A DNA stretch of 64,000 nt from UBA2330 sp049293015 (GTDB lineage: Bacteria > Bacteroidota > Ignavibacteria > Tepidaquicellales > Tepidaquicellaceae), in assembly GCA_049293015.1 (NCBI GenBank), contig JBATSB010000022.1:1-64000 (forward strand). Reading direction: 5' to 3'. Of the stretch, positions 44,658-54,192 are shown in pieces. The position numbers and the translations under genes are program-made. The notes below the pieces were generated by a model, which did not search any database, had not been told where the DNA came from, and saw only the letters and a program-made list of their open reading frames with translations. Positions within the stretch are counted from its first letter, which is position 1; each line of letters starts with the position of its first letter.

Positions 44658-45968
44658 TTGACAAAAATAAAGCAAGATAAGATTTCGATAAGTAAGACAA
44701 AGCAATACATATATATTGTTCAGTCCTCGAAAGAAATCACCAAATGCAAGATTGGCAAGACAAATAATCTTGATAGGAGACTAAAAGAATATAATAACAT
44801 GACTGGCAAATCAAAAGAAAACATTTACCAATATTTGATGACTTGCGAAGTAAAAAATATGGAAAAGTTGGAAAATGATATAAAGAACAACTTTCGTACA
44901 TTGCGGGAGGAAAATAACAGGGAAATATATTTTTTTAATACACATTTGTTTGATGACTATGTAAAATTTATTAAATCCCATAAGTCGTTTGTACAAGAAA
45001 AATTCTTAAAAAAAGAAGAAAAAAACCAAATAGTAAAAATTGTAAAGAAAACAACCCCTTCTCTTGATGAAAGGGGGTTATCACAAAAAGATATATTGCA
45101 AAAGGCACAGAAGGTAAATAATGATGAGTTTTATACCAGATTAGAAGATATTGAAAAAGAATTGTCAATGTATAACAAGGGTATTTGGAAAAATAAAGTC
45201 GTGTTTTGTAATTGCGATGACCCTGTTGACGATGATAAAAGATTTACATCTGCATTTACTTTATATTTTATTAAAAACTTCAATGATCTTAAATTAAAAA
45301 AACTAATATGTACTCATTATAGCGGAACTGTTGATTTATTCAATCAAGGTGCAAAGGGATATATATTTACAAAAGATGGTTTTCGTGAATTTAAAGAATA
45401 TCCCAATGATTATACGGGAAGTTTTGACGACCCGAAATCATTGAAAATACTAAAAGAAGAAGCGGATATAGTGTGTACAAACCCGCCATTTTCAAAGGCA
45501 ATAGATTATTGGAAAATTATTATTAAGAGTAGAAAGAAATTTTTAATTATATCTAACATAGCAAATCCTATTACAAAAGCATTTATTCCTTATTTCAAAG
45601 GTAATCAGGTATGGGCGGGATATAACAGAATAGATTATTTTTTAAATCCCAAAAAAGAACTTGTTGAAGCCGCAGGACATTGGTATACAAATATTCCTAT
45701 AAAAAACAGACCAAAATATAAACATTTAAAAATAATGCCGTTAAAAGATATACCTGAAAAATATAAAAAATTTGACGATTTAAAAACATTACTTGTAGAT
45801 GAAGGTTATATACCAACTGACTATAAAAAACCTTTTGCCGTATCTGCCCGCCCAATACTAAACGGTTTATTGGAAAAGGGGTTTGAAATTATTGAAAAGA
45901 ATGAATCATACATTGCTATACTAAAGGGTAAAGAAAAATTTAGAAGAGTGTTGGTTCAGAAAATATAA
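44658..45968 (+). CDS. EcoRI-type adenine methyltransferase fused to a GIY-YIG/T5orf172-like domain
   Basis: 436 residues from a TTG start. Residues ~15-105 show YIYIVQSSKEITKCKIGKTNNLDRRLKEYNN, a GIY-YIG/T5orf172-type nuclease domain. From ~145 the EcoRI-methylase pattern appears: NNDEFYTRLEDIEKEL, KVVFCNCDDPVDDDKRFTSAFTLYFI, and the catalytic VCTNPPFSKAIDYW (N6-adenine NPPF). It would methylate adenine in duplex DNA. No restriction endonuclease gene is adjacent, so it is an orphan enzyme, or cutting resides in the fused domain. It interrupts the porin/transport region and may be recently acquired. Confidence 0.87.
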   Translation: MTKIKQDKISISKTKQYIYIVQSSKEITKCKIGKTNNLDRRLKEYNNMTGKSKENIYQYLMTCEVKNMEKLENDIKNNFRTLREENNREIYFFNTHLFDDYVKFIKSHKSFVQEKFLKKEEKNQIVKIVKKTTPSLDERGLSQKDILQKAQKVNNDEFYTRLEDIEKELSMYNKGIWKNKVVFCNCDDPVDDDKRFTSAFTLYFIKNFNDLKLKKLICTHYSGTVDLFNQGAKGYIFTKDGFREFKEYPNDYTGSFDDPKSLKILKEEADIVCTNPPFSKAIDYWKIIIKSRKKFLIISNIANPITKAFIPYFKGNQVWAGYNRIDYFLNPKKELVEAAGHWYTNIPIKNRPKYKHLKIMPLKDIPEKYKKFDDLKTLLVDEGYIPTDYKKPFAVSARPILNGLLEKGFEIIEKNESYIAILKGKEKFRRVLVQKI

Positions 45969-46222
45969 TAAAAGCATCAATCCACATATCTAAAAAAACT
46001 GATTGGATTATACAATCCGAATTCTACGGCTTCTGTATCCCTTTAAAATTTAAGGATTTTTTGGGTGTGATAAATATATAGTTAACTTAATTTAAAAAAC
46101 CCACGCAGAATTTTAGATAGGGATTATATTAAAAATATTCTGGACATAATTAATAAATCTTTTTCAGTAAATAAACAAAGCAATTTATACAGTTTTTTAA
46201 TAAAATTAATAAAAACATTTTT

Positions 46223-47497
46223 CTAAAAGAATTCTCCAATATTCATCCATACTCCACTTGATCCGTATTTTCCGATTCCATAATCGACAGATAAATTGGT
46301 TCTGGAGTATTTATTAAATTTAATTCTGATTCCGATACCTCCGGCAGGTTCAATGTAATCTAATAAATTTACGCCAAGCTCTCTGTTACTTGCCGATTCC
46401 GCATTTACATACAGAACAATTCCGAATAAGCCGTTTGAAGTTAATCTTATTCTGTTTTCAAATCCGGCATACATATAATCAATTCCTCTGAACCTTCCCT
46501 GTATGTAGCCTCTTCCTGTGGTGTTATATTTATCCCATCCGGTTGCCGGTAAAGTCATATATGGTCCTTTGCCATTGAGACCAATACTTCCCAATGTCCA
46601 GAATCCCAGTACGTAGGCATCACTTTTTGTCAGAGATTTAAATGCACGAAATTCATAATAAATATTTTCCCAATTTTGAGTACTGCCAAAAAATTCTTTA
46701 TAGTTATAATATTTAACGTCTGCAAGTATTCCTCTATATGCATTGATGGGATTATCACGGGAATCATAATTTAAGTTAAGAACAAATCCTGAAGAAATAT
46801 AATTAGAGCTGTCATATCCGTGAAGAGTGCTGTATGAGCTGTTATAATTAGGGTAAAGTTGATTCTCACTGCTGTCGATAGTCTGGATATCGTAATAGTA
46901 TTCTAGACTGTAACCCAATCCGATATAGCAATTTGGTATTATTTTTCTTAAAACGTTTTCATTTAGCCTTATAAAGTTGAACTTCATATTTTGAGCATCA
47001 TCCGGAACCGTCTGAGTTCCTAAACCATAAGTCACCTGTGAATACTTCCATAATCGCCAGTCTCCCTGCAGGTTCCAGTCATTTCTGTTTAAATTTATGT
47101 TTGATTGAACAGAAAGTTTAATCTGCTGTTTGGTAGTATAAGAAAAACTTGCTGACGCAAATGATATTTTTGTGTCGTTAGTATTTCCGTAAAATCTTGA
47201 CAGTGATGTTGACACACCGAATATAACACCGTTTGCAGGATTGTAAGAAATTCCCGGTAAAATGCTTATAGATAATTTTCTTGGATCGACACGGGCTATT
47301 GTATTCGAATCGGTGGTTTTTTTACCACCGAATAGATTTTTCAAAACATCAGTTAGATCTTTCTGAGTATTCCAGTATTTGGTATCTGTAGCAGGAATAT
47401 CCTGTGAGTAAGATCTGGATGACAGCATAATTATCATTAAAACTGTAATTAATAAAATACACAGTAAATTTTTAGACATAAAAAATTTAATATTCAT
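46223..47497 (-). CDS. BamA/TamA-like outer-membrane barrel protein
   Basis: 424 residues. Signal peptide ends near SSRSYSQ. No POTRA domains are seen: the barrel starts at RVDPRKLSISILPGISYNPANGVIFGVSTSLSRFYG. Conserved surface-antigen (D15) features include NYDSRDNPINAYRGILADVKYYNYKEFFGS and GRGYIQGRFRGIDYMYAGFENRIRL, and the end VWMNIGEFF gives the C-terminal Phe. This short BamA-type barrel without POTRA is of unknown role; some are linked to lipid or substrate passage. It is divergent from the truncated DcaP gene. Confidence 0.82.
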   Translation of the reverse strand: MNIKFFMSKNLLCILLITVLMIIMLSSRSYSQDIPATDTKYWNTQKDLTDVLKNLFGGKKTTDSNTIARVDPRKLSISILPGISYNPANGVIFGVSTSLSRFYGNTNDTKISFASASFSYTTKQQIKLSVQSNINLNRNDWNLQGDWRLWKYSQVTYGLGTQTVPDDAQNMKFNFIRLNENVLRKIIPNCYIGLGYSLEYYYDIQTIDSSENQLYPNYNSSYSTLHGYDSSNYISSGFVLNLNYDSRDNPINAYRGILADVKYYNYKEFFGSTQNWENIYYEFRAFKSLTKSDAYVLGFWTLGSIGLNGKGPYMTLPATGWDKYNTTGRGYIQGRFRGIDYMYAGFENRIRLTSNGLFGIVLYVNAESASNRELGVNLLDYIEPAGGIGIRIKFNKYSRTNLSVDYGIGKYGSSGVWMNIGEFF

Positions 47498-47712
47498 AAA
47501 TGAAATACTTCAAACTAGAAAGATAAAATTAGTATTCAGGAAAAAAGTTGGTACTCAATATACTGATTAATGAACAAACTTTACACTGACTTTTAAACCC
47601 ATCTTAGTCATGTAAACACTTTGTTTTACTGACAAATAATATCATTTTAATTTGTATCTTCAACTTGAATTTTAACTCAATTAAATTTATTTTGAACCAT
47701 TGCTGAAAAACC

Positions 47713-47737
47713 ATTTCAATAAAAGTTTTATTGAAAT
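47713..47737. promoter_or_regulatory. Perfect 12-bp palindrome in divergent intergenic region
   Basis: ATTTCAATAAAA-G-TTTTATTGAAAT is perfectly symmetrical, between the divergent BamA-like and truncated DcaP genes. It could be an operator or a hairpin. The remaining ~380 bases of this intergenic region hold no gene. Confidence 0.4.
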
Positions 47738-47876
47738 ATCTCTTTTAATAAGAAGAAAAATTATTCAGTATTGCAAGGTGACAAACAGTTCTTTGTTCGC
47801 AATTAACATGAAAGATAAATCTTGTTCTCCTGCCCAAAGAGTTTTAAAGTAATTCTCATAAAAAAATGATCAGATT

Positions 47877-48278
47877 GTGTTTTTAAAAATTCTCTCCATT
47901 TTAATAATTATTCTTTTTTTAAAAAATGAAAATATGTCAGCTCAGAAATTAAATAACGAGCTTGAATTTTTTGGATTTGTAATGACAGATGCCGGATATA
48001 ATTTTAACACAATTAATCCTGACTGGTATGATGTAATGAGAGTCACACAGCTTCCATCTTTTAAAAATGAATTTGCTTCCGACGGAAAAGTTTTTTTTAG
48101 TATGAGGCAAACAAGATTCGGCATAAAGGGAAATTTCACTACGCCGCTTGGGAATTTAAAGACGCAATTTGATTTCGATCTTTTTGGAGTTGGTGAAGAT
48201 AAAGGACAGACTACATTTCATCTTGTAAATGCATATGGACAAATTGGGAGATTCGGTGCAGGACAAATTTCAAAATAA
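47877..48278 (+). pseudogene. Truncated DcaP-like porin gene
   Basis: 133 residues from a GTG start: signal peptide then LNNELEFFGFVMTDAGYNFNTINPDWYDVMRVTQLPSFKNEFASDGKVFFSMRQTRFGIKG, ...LKTQFDFDLFGVGEDKGQTTFHLVNAYGQIGRFGAGQIS. This is the N-terminal third of the 408-residue porin at 32207. It stops where that protein continues NSNFMDGDVFPNQLEYWG, and no further homology is seen before the next gene. A 3' deletion is the likely cause. A 133-residue half-barrel would probably not form a pore. It directly precedes the second SulP gene. Confidence 0.75.
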
Positions 48279-48395
48279 AACAAGTATGGCAGGATCGGGG
48301 CATTGCAATATTTTTTTATTTATTAAACACTTACAGCGAATTTCAAATTTTTTAATTTATCGACAGCATAAAATTATAATGAGGAAAAAAAGATA

Positions 48396-50075
48396 ATGAA
48401 TATAATATTCAAATTGATTCCCGGACTTCAGATGTTTCGTACATATAAAGCGGAGTGGTTTACTAAAGATTTAGCCGCAGGATTAACGGTTGCTTCAATA
48501 GCATTGCCGGTAGGGATAGCATATTCAGCGCTTGCAGATTTTCCGCCTGAGATTGGTTTATACTCAACCATTTTGCCGATGCTGGCATTTGCTTTGTTCG
48601 GCTCATCAAAAAAATTAATTATAGGTCCTGATGCAGCAACTCTCATGATGATAGTCTCTGCACTTGTACCGTTTGTTGCATTAGGTGCTGAAGTCCGACA
48701 TGAGGCTTGCGTTGTGCTTAGTTTATTGGTTGGATTGCTGTGTATTATAGGAGGAATTTTCCGTCTTGGATTTATTGCAGATTTCCTGTCTAAGCCAATA
48801 TTAACCGGTTATCTTAACGGACTCACTTTTACTATTATTATAAGCCAGATCACAAAAGTATTTGGGTATAAAACTATAGATGGCGGATTTTTAAAGGTAC
48901 TTGTAAATTTTCTTTCACGGCTTTCTGAAACAAACATTACTACTTTCATTTTTGGTATGAGTGTAATATTATTTCTTCTGATCTGTAAAAAAGTTTCCCG
49001 TAAAATTCCCGCAGCATTAATTGCTTCAGTAGGTGGTGGTGTAGTAGTCTATTTTCTTGGGCTTCAGAATTACGGAGTAGCTGTAATTGGTAATATCCCC
49101 GGAGGTCTGCCTTCATTGAATATCCCGCAGATTAATGTAAGTGAAATTTCAGCTTTAATGCCTGCAGCATTAAGTATTTTTCTTATGAGCTACTGCAGCG
49201 GTATGCTTACCGATAAAAGTTTTGCATCTAAAACGGGAGATGAAGTAAATGCCAACAGGGAGTTTTTTGGATTCGGAGCTGCAGATATTGCTTCAGGCAT
49301 TTCAGGTGGATTTGTTGTCAGTGGTGCTGATTCAAAAACTGCCGTAGCCATTTCTTTAGGAAGTAAAACACAGTTGACATCAATAATTGCTGCTGTTACC
49401 TTAAGTCTTATTTTACTCTTTTTTACATCACCTTTGGCTTATCTTCCTACTGCAGCACTTGGAGCAATTGTTATAGTTTCAGCAATGGGTTTTTTTGATA
49501 CAACTTATCTTAAAAAACTTTACAGAATAAACAAAAAGGAATTTCTACTTTCGGTATTTACCTCCTTAGCTGTTATGACTATTGGAGTTTTAGAGGGTGT
49601 AATTATTGCTGTTGCTCTTGCCGTTCTGCTACTGATAGCCAGAGCTGCAAAACCTGCGGATACATTAATCGGCAGAGCTCCCAACAGTGATACTTACCAG
49701 GACATAGATCTGCTTGAAACTCGGGAGCCGACTCCTGGAATAATTATTTACAGATTTGAATCAGCTCTCGTGTTTTTTAATGCTGATTATTTTAAGAGGA
49801 GAATAAAAGAATTAATTTCCAATTCTAAAGATAAACCAAAATTACTTTTGTTAGATGCAGGTTCTATTAATCATCTTGACTCCACTGGTAATGATGCTTT
49901 AGAAGAATTGATAAATGAGCTGGAGATAATGGGAATTAAGATTTCTATTGTCCGGACCCAAAAACAATTCCAAAACATGATCGAAAAATCAGGTATTGCA
50001 GAAAAAATAGGGAAAGAAAATTTTTATCCAACTATAAAAACGGGCGTTGAAGCATATCAGAAAAACAAAAAATAA
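48396..50075 (+). CDS. SulP family anion transporter with STAS domain (second copy)
   Basis: 559 residues. WFTKDLAAGLTVASIALPVGIAYSALADFPPEIGLYSTILPMLAFALFGSSKKLIIGPDAATLMMI is the classic SulP entry region; about 10-12 membrane segments follow, then a STAS domain (PKLLLLDAGSINHLDSTGNDALEELINELEIMGIKISIVRT). Related to the SulP at 41427 but clearly distinct in the first third. Good ribosome site GAGGAAAAAAAGATA before the ATG. It is paired with a truncated DcaP gene, echoing the porin-plus-SulP arrangement upstream. Substrate unknown. Confidence 0.92.
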   Translation: MNIIFKLIPGLQMFRTYKAEWFTKDLAAGLTVASIALPVGIAYSALADFPPEIGLYSTILPMLAFALFGSSKKLIIGPDAATLMMIVSALVPFVALGAEVRHEACVVLSLLVGLLCIIGGIFRLGFIADFLSKPILTGYLNGLTFTIIISQITKVFGYKTIDGGFLKVLVNFLSRLSETNITTFIFGMSVILFLLICKKVSRKIPAALIASVGGGVVVYFLGLQNYGVAVIGNIPGGLPSLNIPQINVSEISALMPAALSIFLMSYCSGMLTDKSFASKTGDEVNANREFFGFGAADIASGISGGFVVSGADSKTAVAISLGSKTQLTSIIAAVTLSLILLFFTSPLAYLPTAALGAIVIVSAMGFFDTTYLKKLYRINKKEFLLSVFTSLAVMTIGVLEGVIIAVALAVLLLIARAAKPADTLIGRAPNSDTYQDIDLLETREPTPGIIIYRFESALVFFNADYFKRRIKELISNSKDKPKLLLLDAGSINHLDSTGNDALEELINELEIMGIKISIVRTQKQFQNMIEKSGIAEKIGKENFYPTIKTGVEAYQKNKK

Positions 50076-50196
50076 GAGAGGACTGGTTCACTTTTGCTAT
50101 GCGAAAATTCCGGAATGTGCCCGCTGAAATGAAAGTTGGAAGAGTATAGTTTAGAGTTGTTGAAAATATATTTTAACAACTTCTGAAAACCTAATT

Positions 50197-50238
50197 ACAA
50201 AGCCTGTCAATCATAAGTCTGACAGGCTTTGTTTTTTA
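50197..50238. terminator. Bidirectional terminator between convergent genes
   Basis: ACAAAGCCTGTCA (50197-50209) pairs perfectly with TGACAGGCTTTGT (50220-50232), a 13-bp stem with a 10-base loop and T6 after it. It separates the SulP gene and the convergent lipoprotein gene. Confidence 0.88.
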
Positions 50239-50260
50239 AAACCTTTCGGGATATAATTTC

Positions 50261-52357
50261 TTATTGAACTGAAATTTCATCAAGCAATATTGCAGTATCA
50301 TAAATACTATCACCCACATCACCTGCATCAAAACTAATAGTGATGATCTGACCTTGAAAATCTGAAACATTTATTGAAAGATTCTGCCAGTTGGTCATAT
50401 ACACATCGCCCCGATCAAATACAATTCCCGGAGAAACTTTTATCAGACTTCCCGGATCTAGCAGAGTAGCTCCAAAGTCTGCAGCAATCTGATCAATAGT
50501 CTTTCTGAATAGAACAGTTTTCACACCGGCCGAATTTGTAACTGAAACTTCAAAAAAGTCCTGAAACTGTGATCCTATAAATTCCAGAAACTCCTCAGAC
50601 AGGAAATTCCATTTGAGTGTCAGTGTAGTTTGAGTTGGAGAGATCTGTACACATTGAGAAATTGAACCGCTGGATGTAGTAAATCCAAGTCCTGTAGAAA
50701 TTATTCCCATATTAGAACCCTGTGTCGGATTGACTACATTTAATCTTGTGATCACTCTTCCGTCACCGTCTTTAGTATATCCTTCAAGAGTTCCTGTTTC
50801 AAAATCTCCATTTATAAAGTTAAGGGAAAACGACATATCGTTTGCACCTTTGATCTGAAACTCGGCAAACGGAGTTAACGGATCTGTTGCATTCATAAAA
50901 GCCTGACCCGAATTTAATCCCCGTGCATATCTTTTTGATACCGTATCTGCGATCATTACACAAAAGCGGCTGTTCACTACTTTTGAGTAACCGTAATAAG
51001 TCTTAGCACCCTTATTTCTGAATGCATTCTCAAGATCATTGTTCATGGTACCTTCGCAGGTATTATTAAGTATGATGGAGTTAGTGAATGTGCCGGACAG
51101 ATTTGAAATAAATGTATGGTGGAGTTTATAAACATCAGCCCTCGTAGCAACAACTCCCGTATTTGAAATTTTAATATTTCTGGTAATCCCGATTCTGCCT
51201 GCTGCAATCATTGCTCTGTATATATTTATATAATCCGATGAGTTTGTATCAAGAATTTCAGAAGTAAGAAACCAACTTCCTAATGAACCGTGAGTTGCAA
51301 GTATTATCAAACCATACTTTGTCATATCAAAGAGAGATTTCACTGTAGCGTTTTGGTTTACAAGTTCCGTAATCTGGAATCCTCTGCACTGACCATTATT
51401 AAGATTACTTGTTATCAAAGTTCTTTCATTGATCGTAAAAGCTGCCTCATAAGGTGCAAATATGAGCACATTCCTGTTGCCGATTATCGTCGGGTCAATA
51501 TTAGGATTATCAATATTTTCTGACCTGAAATTTTGGGGAACATTACTGTTCTCACCGATTGTCTGCCTTTCCGGAGGAATAGTTTCTGTTGACATTCTTT
51601 TTAAAAGTGAATCCGATGCTAAGCCGCCTCTTGTTGATACCTTCCCGTTTTCGTCCATTACGGATAAAGTTATACCACCTTTTATACCTGAAGTAAAATT
51701 TACTTCAAGACTGGTACTGTTTGCATCACCAATAATTACATTGGATACACCCGATTGTCCCTGAAGAAAAGTTACCGTCTGAGCCATTGCATTAGCGTAA
51801 TTATTTATATTTCCAGCAAGTGTAGATACAAATAAATCTTCCCCTGCCGAAAGGGTAGAAGTAACCTGTGCCACTGAACTATTGCTTAAGCTTGTATATA
51901 CTGAGATTGTATCAACCACAGATATCCCTGAAAATCCATTTCCGCCTGATGTAGCGGATGCAGTTCCGGCAAATCTTATATTTCCTATGTTCACTTCAGT
52001 CAATGGAAATATCCCGCTAAAGACACCGTCACCGGCTATTTCGTCTCCATTAATAAGATCACCATTATCTTGCAAGGAACCGGATTCAATTGTGAAATTT
52101 CCCGAAGCATCAGAACGCATCAATTTAACTAATGAATCATTGATTGAAACTCCTGATTTTGTTGTAAATTTAAAAGTAACAATTGCGGTGTTGTTTACTT
52201 CCAAAATATCCGGACTTGCGACAAGAGTTCCTATAGATGTGGTATTAGGCGGCGGCGGTGGAGGATCATTATTTGTTACTGTATTTTCCGAACAACTGCT
52301 GAAGAGCAATGAAAAAGAAATTAAAAAACCTGCAAATAAAACATTAAAAGTTTTCAT
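50261..52357 (-). CDS. Large lipoprotein with possible clan-CD (caspase-like) protease domain
   Basis: 698 residues. Lipobox SLLFSSC gives Cys22, followed by a poly-Pro stretch (~31-37). Residues ~40-150 look like an Ig/invasin-type beta domain (LVASPDILEVNNTAIVTFKFTTKSG). Residues ~295-470 include VLIFAPYE, then YGLIILATHGSLGSWFLTSEI (His356) and IILNNTCEGTMNNDLENAFRNKGAKTYYGYS (Cys434), the His...Cys order and sequence style of clan-CD peptidases such as caspase, C25 or clostripain. The C-terminal ~180 residues are beta-rich, choice-of-anchor-like (LKWNFLSEEFLEFIGSQFQDFFEVSV). Outer surface is likely; protease activity is unproven. Confidence 0.72.
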   Translation of the reverse strand: MKTFNVLFAGFLISFSLLFSSCSENTVTNNDPPPPPPNTTSIGTLVASPDILEVNNTAIVTFKFTTKSGVSINDSLVKLMRSDASGNFTIESGSLQDNGDLINGDEIAGDGVFSGIFPLTEVNIGNIRFAGTASATSGGNGFSGISVVDTISVYTSLSNSSVAQVTSTLSAGEDLFVSTLAGNINNYANAMAQTVTFLQGQSGVSNVIIGDANSTSLEVNFTSGIKGGITLSVMDENGKVSTRGGLASDSLLKRMSTETIPPERQTIGENSNVPQNFRSENIDNPNIDPTIIGNRNVLIFAPYEAAFTINERTLITSNLNNGQCRGFQITELVNQNATVKSLFDMTKYGLIILATHGSLGSWFLTSEILDTNSSDYINIYRAMIAAGRIGITRNIKISNTGVVATRADVYKLHHTFISNLSGTFTNSIILNNTCEGTMNNDLENAFRNKGAKTYYGYSKVVNSRFCVMIADTVSKRYARGLNSGQAFMNATDPLTPFAEFQIKGANDMSFSLNFINGDFETGTLEGYTKDGDGRVITRLNVVNPTQGSNMGIISTGLGFTTSSGSISQCVQISPTQTTLTLKWNFLSEEFLEFIGSQFQDFFEVSVTNSAGVKTVLFRKTIDQIAADFGATLLDPGSLIKVSPGIVFDRGDVYMTNWQNLSINVSDFQGQIITISFDAGDVGDSIYDTAILLDEISVQ

Positions 52358-52762
52358 TTTAAGGGGATTTTAAGTTTTAAAAAAATATTAAAAGATTTTA
52401 AAAACATTTAATATTAGAAATTTTATAGCAGATATTCAATGCGTTATGTCTAAATATTAAATTCTTCAAATTTCTTCAAAATAAGAGCATTACATAAAAG
52501 ATGTTTTGATGTTGTCTAAACAATGATTTATCTGATTCCTAGGTCTTCGTTCACAAACCGGAATTGGAAAGAAATTTTGGTTTTATAATAATCAGAATTA
52601 AATAAATATTATAAATTCATTAATCCATTATATATTGAACCCTTGTTTTCAATTGTTGTCAGATAGAATCATTTAAAATAATTTACACACTCACAAAATT
52701 TTTATTCACAAAAATTAATTTTCAAAATTAAATTTTTAAAATATAAAGAAAGGAAAAATATC
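52358..52762. other. Intergenic region, no gene seen
   Basis: AT-rich DNA between divergent genes. No hairpin, repeat or RNA is apparent. The only clear element is the ribosome site AGAAAGGAAAAAT before the gene at 52763. Confidence 0.5.
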
Positions 52763-53287
52763 ATGGAAAAAGAATGGATGACACCAAAAGCAGTTGTGAT
52801 TTCAAAAAAAAATAAAGATCTGGAAATGGGAAGGTACGGTCCGATCTGGCCGAAGACTCCTGCATGTTATGGCTTTACTATAATTGCAAATGTAAAACCC
52901 GGCAGAGCAGATGTTTTCCGCGAGTACGGAGAAAAGCTTGCAAACGCACTTGAGCCCGATCCGATTACTGCGGTCAGAGATCTCGATACAAAGTACTGGC
53001 TGAAAGGTGTTAGGAATTTTAATTTCCATATGCATCTTCCACATTATGCAGTTACAGGAAACAGTGATCTGGTGCATGTCCTTGCAATGCAGCAGATCGA
53101 TATGTCAAATCCGCATCCATTTACAGAAGCAGGCAATCTTGAATTCAATTCTTTTATATGGGTTAAACCTGAAGGTAAGAGAGCAGGCGATGTGCTGTTA
53201 GCTGACTCAACGATCTTTAGTACATTGTTTGGTGCTGATGAGAGTCTTGAGAATTTTTGGAGGAATATTGCGACTGCGAAGTTGTAG
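52763..53287 (+). CDS. Hypothetical protein, possibly ferredoxin-like barrel fold
   Basis: 174 residues, no signal peptide. The segment YGFTIIANVKPGRADVFREYGEKLANALEPDP and later LVHVLAMQQIDMS...FNSFIWVKPEGK suggest a dimeric alpha+beta barrel, as in the small monooxygenase-like proteins encoded soon after it. No specific family is recognised. A good ribosome site (AAAGGAAAAATATC) precedes the ATG. It may belong with the genes at 53771 and 54193, although a small antitoxin gene lies between. Function unknown. Confidence 0.6.
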   Translation: MEKEWMTPKAVVISKKNKDLEMGRYGPIWPKTPACYGFTIIANVKPGRADVFREYGEKLANALEPDPITAVRDLDTKYWLKGVRNFNFHMHLPHYAVTGNSDLVHVLAMQQIDMSNPHPFTEAGNLEFNSFIWVKPEGKRAGDVLLADSTIFSTLFGADESLENFWRNIATAKL

Positions 53288-53484
53288 TGGAGTATGAAAT
53301 TTTAACATTCAGTCTTTGCTCACTGGCTTTCTATCCAGATTAGTCCAAGTGTCAAAATGATCAATACTAAAAATTCTCAACAATGAAGAAGACTTATCCA
53401 TGAATTAGAACTCAAACTTAAAGGAGGAATGGAGTTGAAATTCAGGTTAAATGAAATTAATTTTGATAAAAGCAAAAATATAAA

Positions 53485-53685
53485 ATGGGAAAAATATTAG
53501 ATAAGAAAGATTTAAAACCTTTAATAAAGGAAACTCTTTGTGAAATGATAAGAGATAATAATGAAGAAATTAAAGAAATGATAATCGAAGCGATAGAAGA
53601 TATTGCTCTTGCAAATGCAGTAAGAGAAGGAAGAAAAGGGGAATATGTAAGAGAAAATCAAATTCTGAAAATTTTAGAAAAATAA
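53485..53685 (+). CDS. Orphan small antitoxin-like protein
   Basis: 66 residues: DLKPLIKETLCEMIRDNNEEIKEMIIEAIEDIALANAVREGRKGEYVRENQILKILEK. The pattern 'EAIEDIALANAVREGR...EILKIL' is that of small antitoxins usually encoded beside a RelE- or PIN-type toxin. No toxin frame follows: only TTGAAGTAGAAATCGTT (53689-53705), perhaps a relic of a toxin start, then a GC-richer stretch without gene. It is therefore probably an orphan. It has a helical, acidic, DNA-independent look, so autoregulation is uncertain. Confidence 0.6.
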   Translation: MGKILDKKDLKPLIKETLCEMIRDNNEEIKEMIIEAIEDIALANAVREGRKGEYVRENQILKILEK

Positions 53686-53770
53686 CTTTGAAGTAGAAAT
53701 CGTTATGCGGGTTAGAAACGGGGAAGCCGAAAACCGACCAGAGTAGGCACAAAATTAAAATCAAATCAAA

Positions 53771-54046
53771 ATGAAAAAAATTGTTGCTCTGTTTAATGTT
53801 GTAGGTTATACTTCTGAACAATACAGCCAGGTACTTAAAGAAATGGAAGCTGCAGGAAAAATGAAAGATCCAGCTTACATTAATCATGTAGTGGCTCAAC
53901 AAACTGATGGTTTATTAATAATAGATGTATGGGAGTCAGAAGAAGCATTAAATGAATTTTCTGAAACGCTTGTACCCATTCTTATAAAGAACGGTGTTAC
54001 ACCAGTAAAACCTACCTTGCTTCCACTACTCAATATTAATGCGTAA
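53771..54046 (+). CDS. Antibiotic biosynthesis monooxygenase (ABM)-like small protein
   Basis: 91 residues in the dimeric alpha/beta-barrel clan: KKIVALFNVVGYTSEQYSQVLKEMEAAGKMKDPAYINHVVAQQTDGLLIIDVWESEEALNEFSETL, with the typical helix-strand WESxEAL..F block. These proteins bind or oxidise small aromatic or reactive compounds, or act structurally. No catalytic residues can be named. It follows a small antitoxin gene and precedes a YciI-like protein of the same fold clan, a suggestive but unproven pairing. Confidence 0.75.
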   Translation: MKKIVALFNVVGYTSEQYSQVLKEMEAAGKMKDPAYINHVVAQQTDGLLIIDVWESEEALNEFSETLVPILIKNGVTPVKPTLLPLLNINA

Positions 54047-54192
54047 TTGGTTGAGGACTTATAACAAAGGGACGGACAGTTGATCTAATAAATAATAAAT
54101 GATTATTTCTAATTTTTGAAATCATTAACAATAAAAATTCCGAATACATTTAATTTATATGACTTGTAAAATAATTTAAAAATGGCTTCTAC

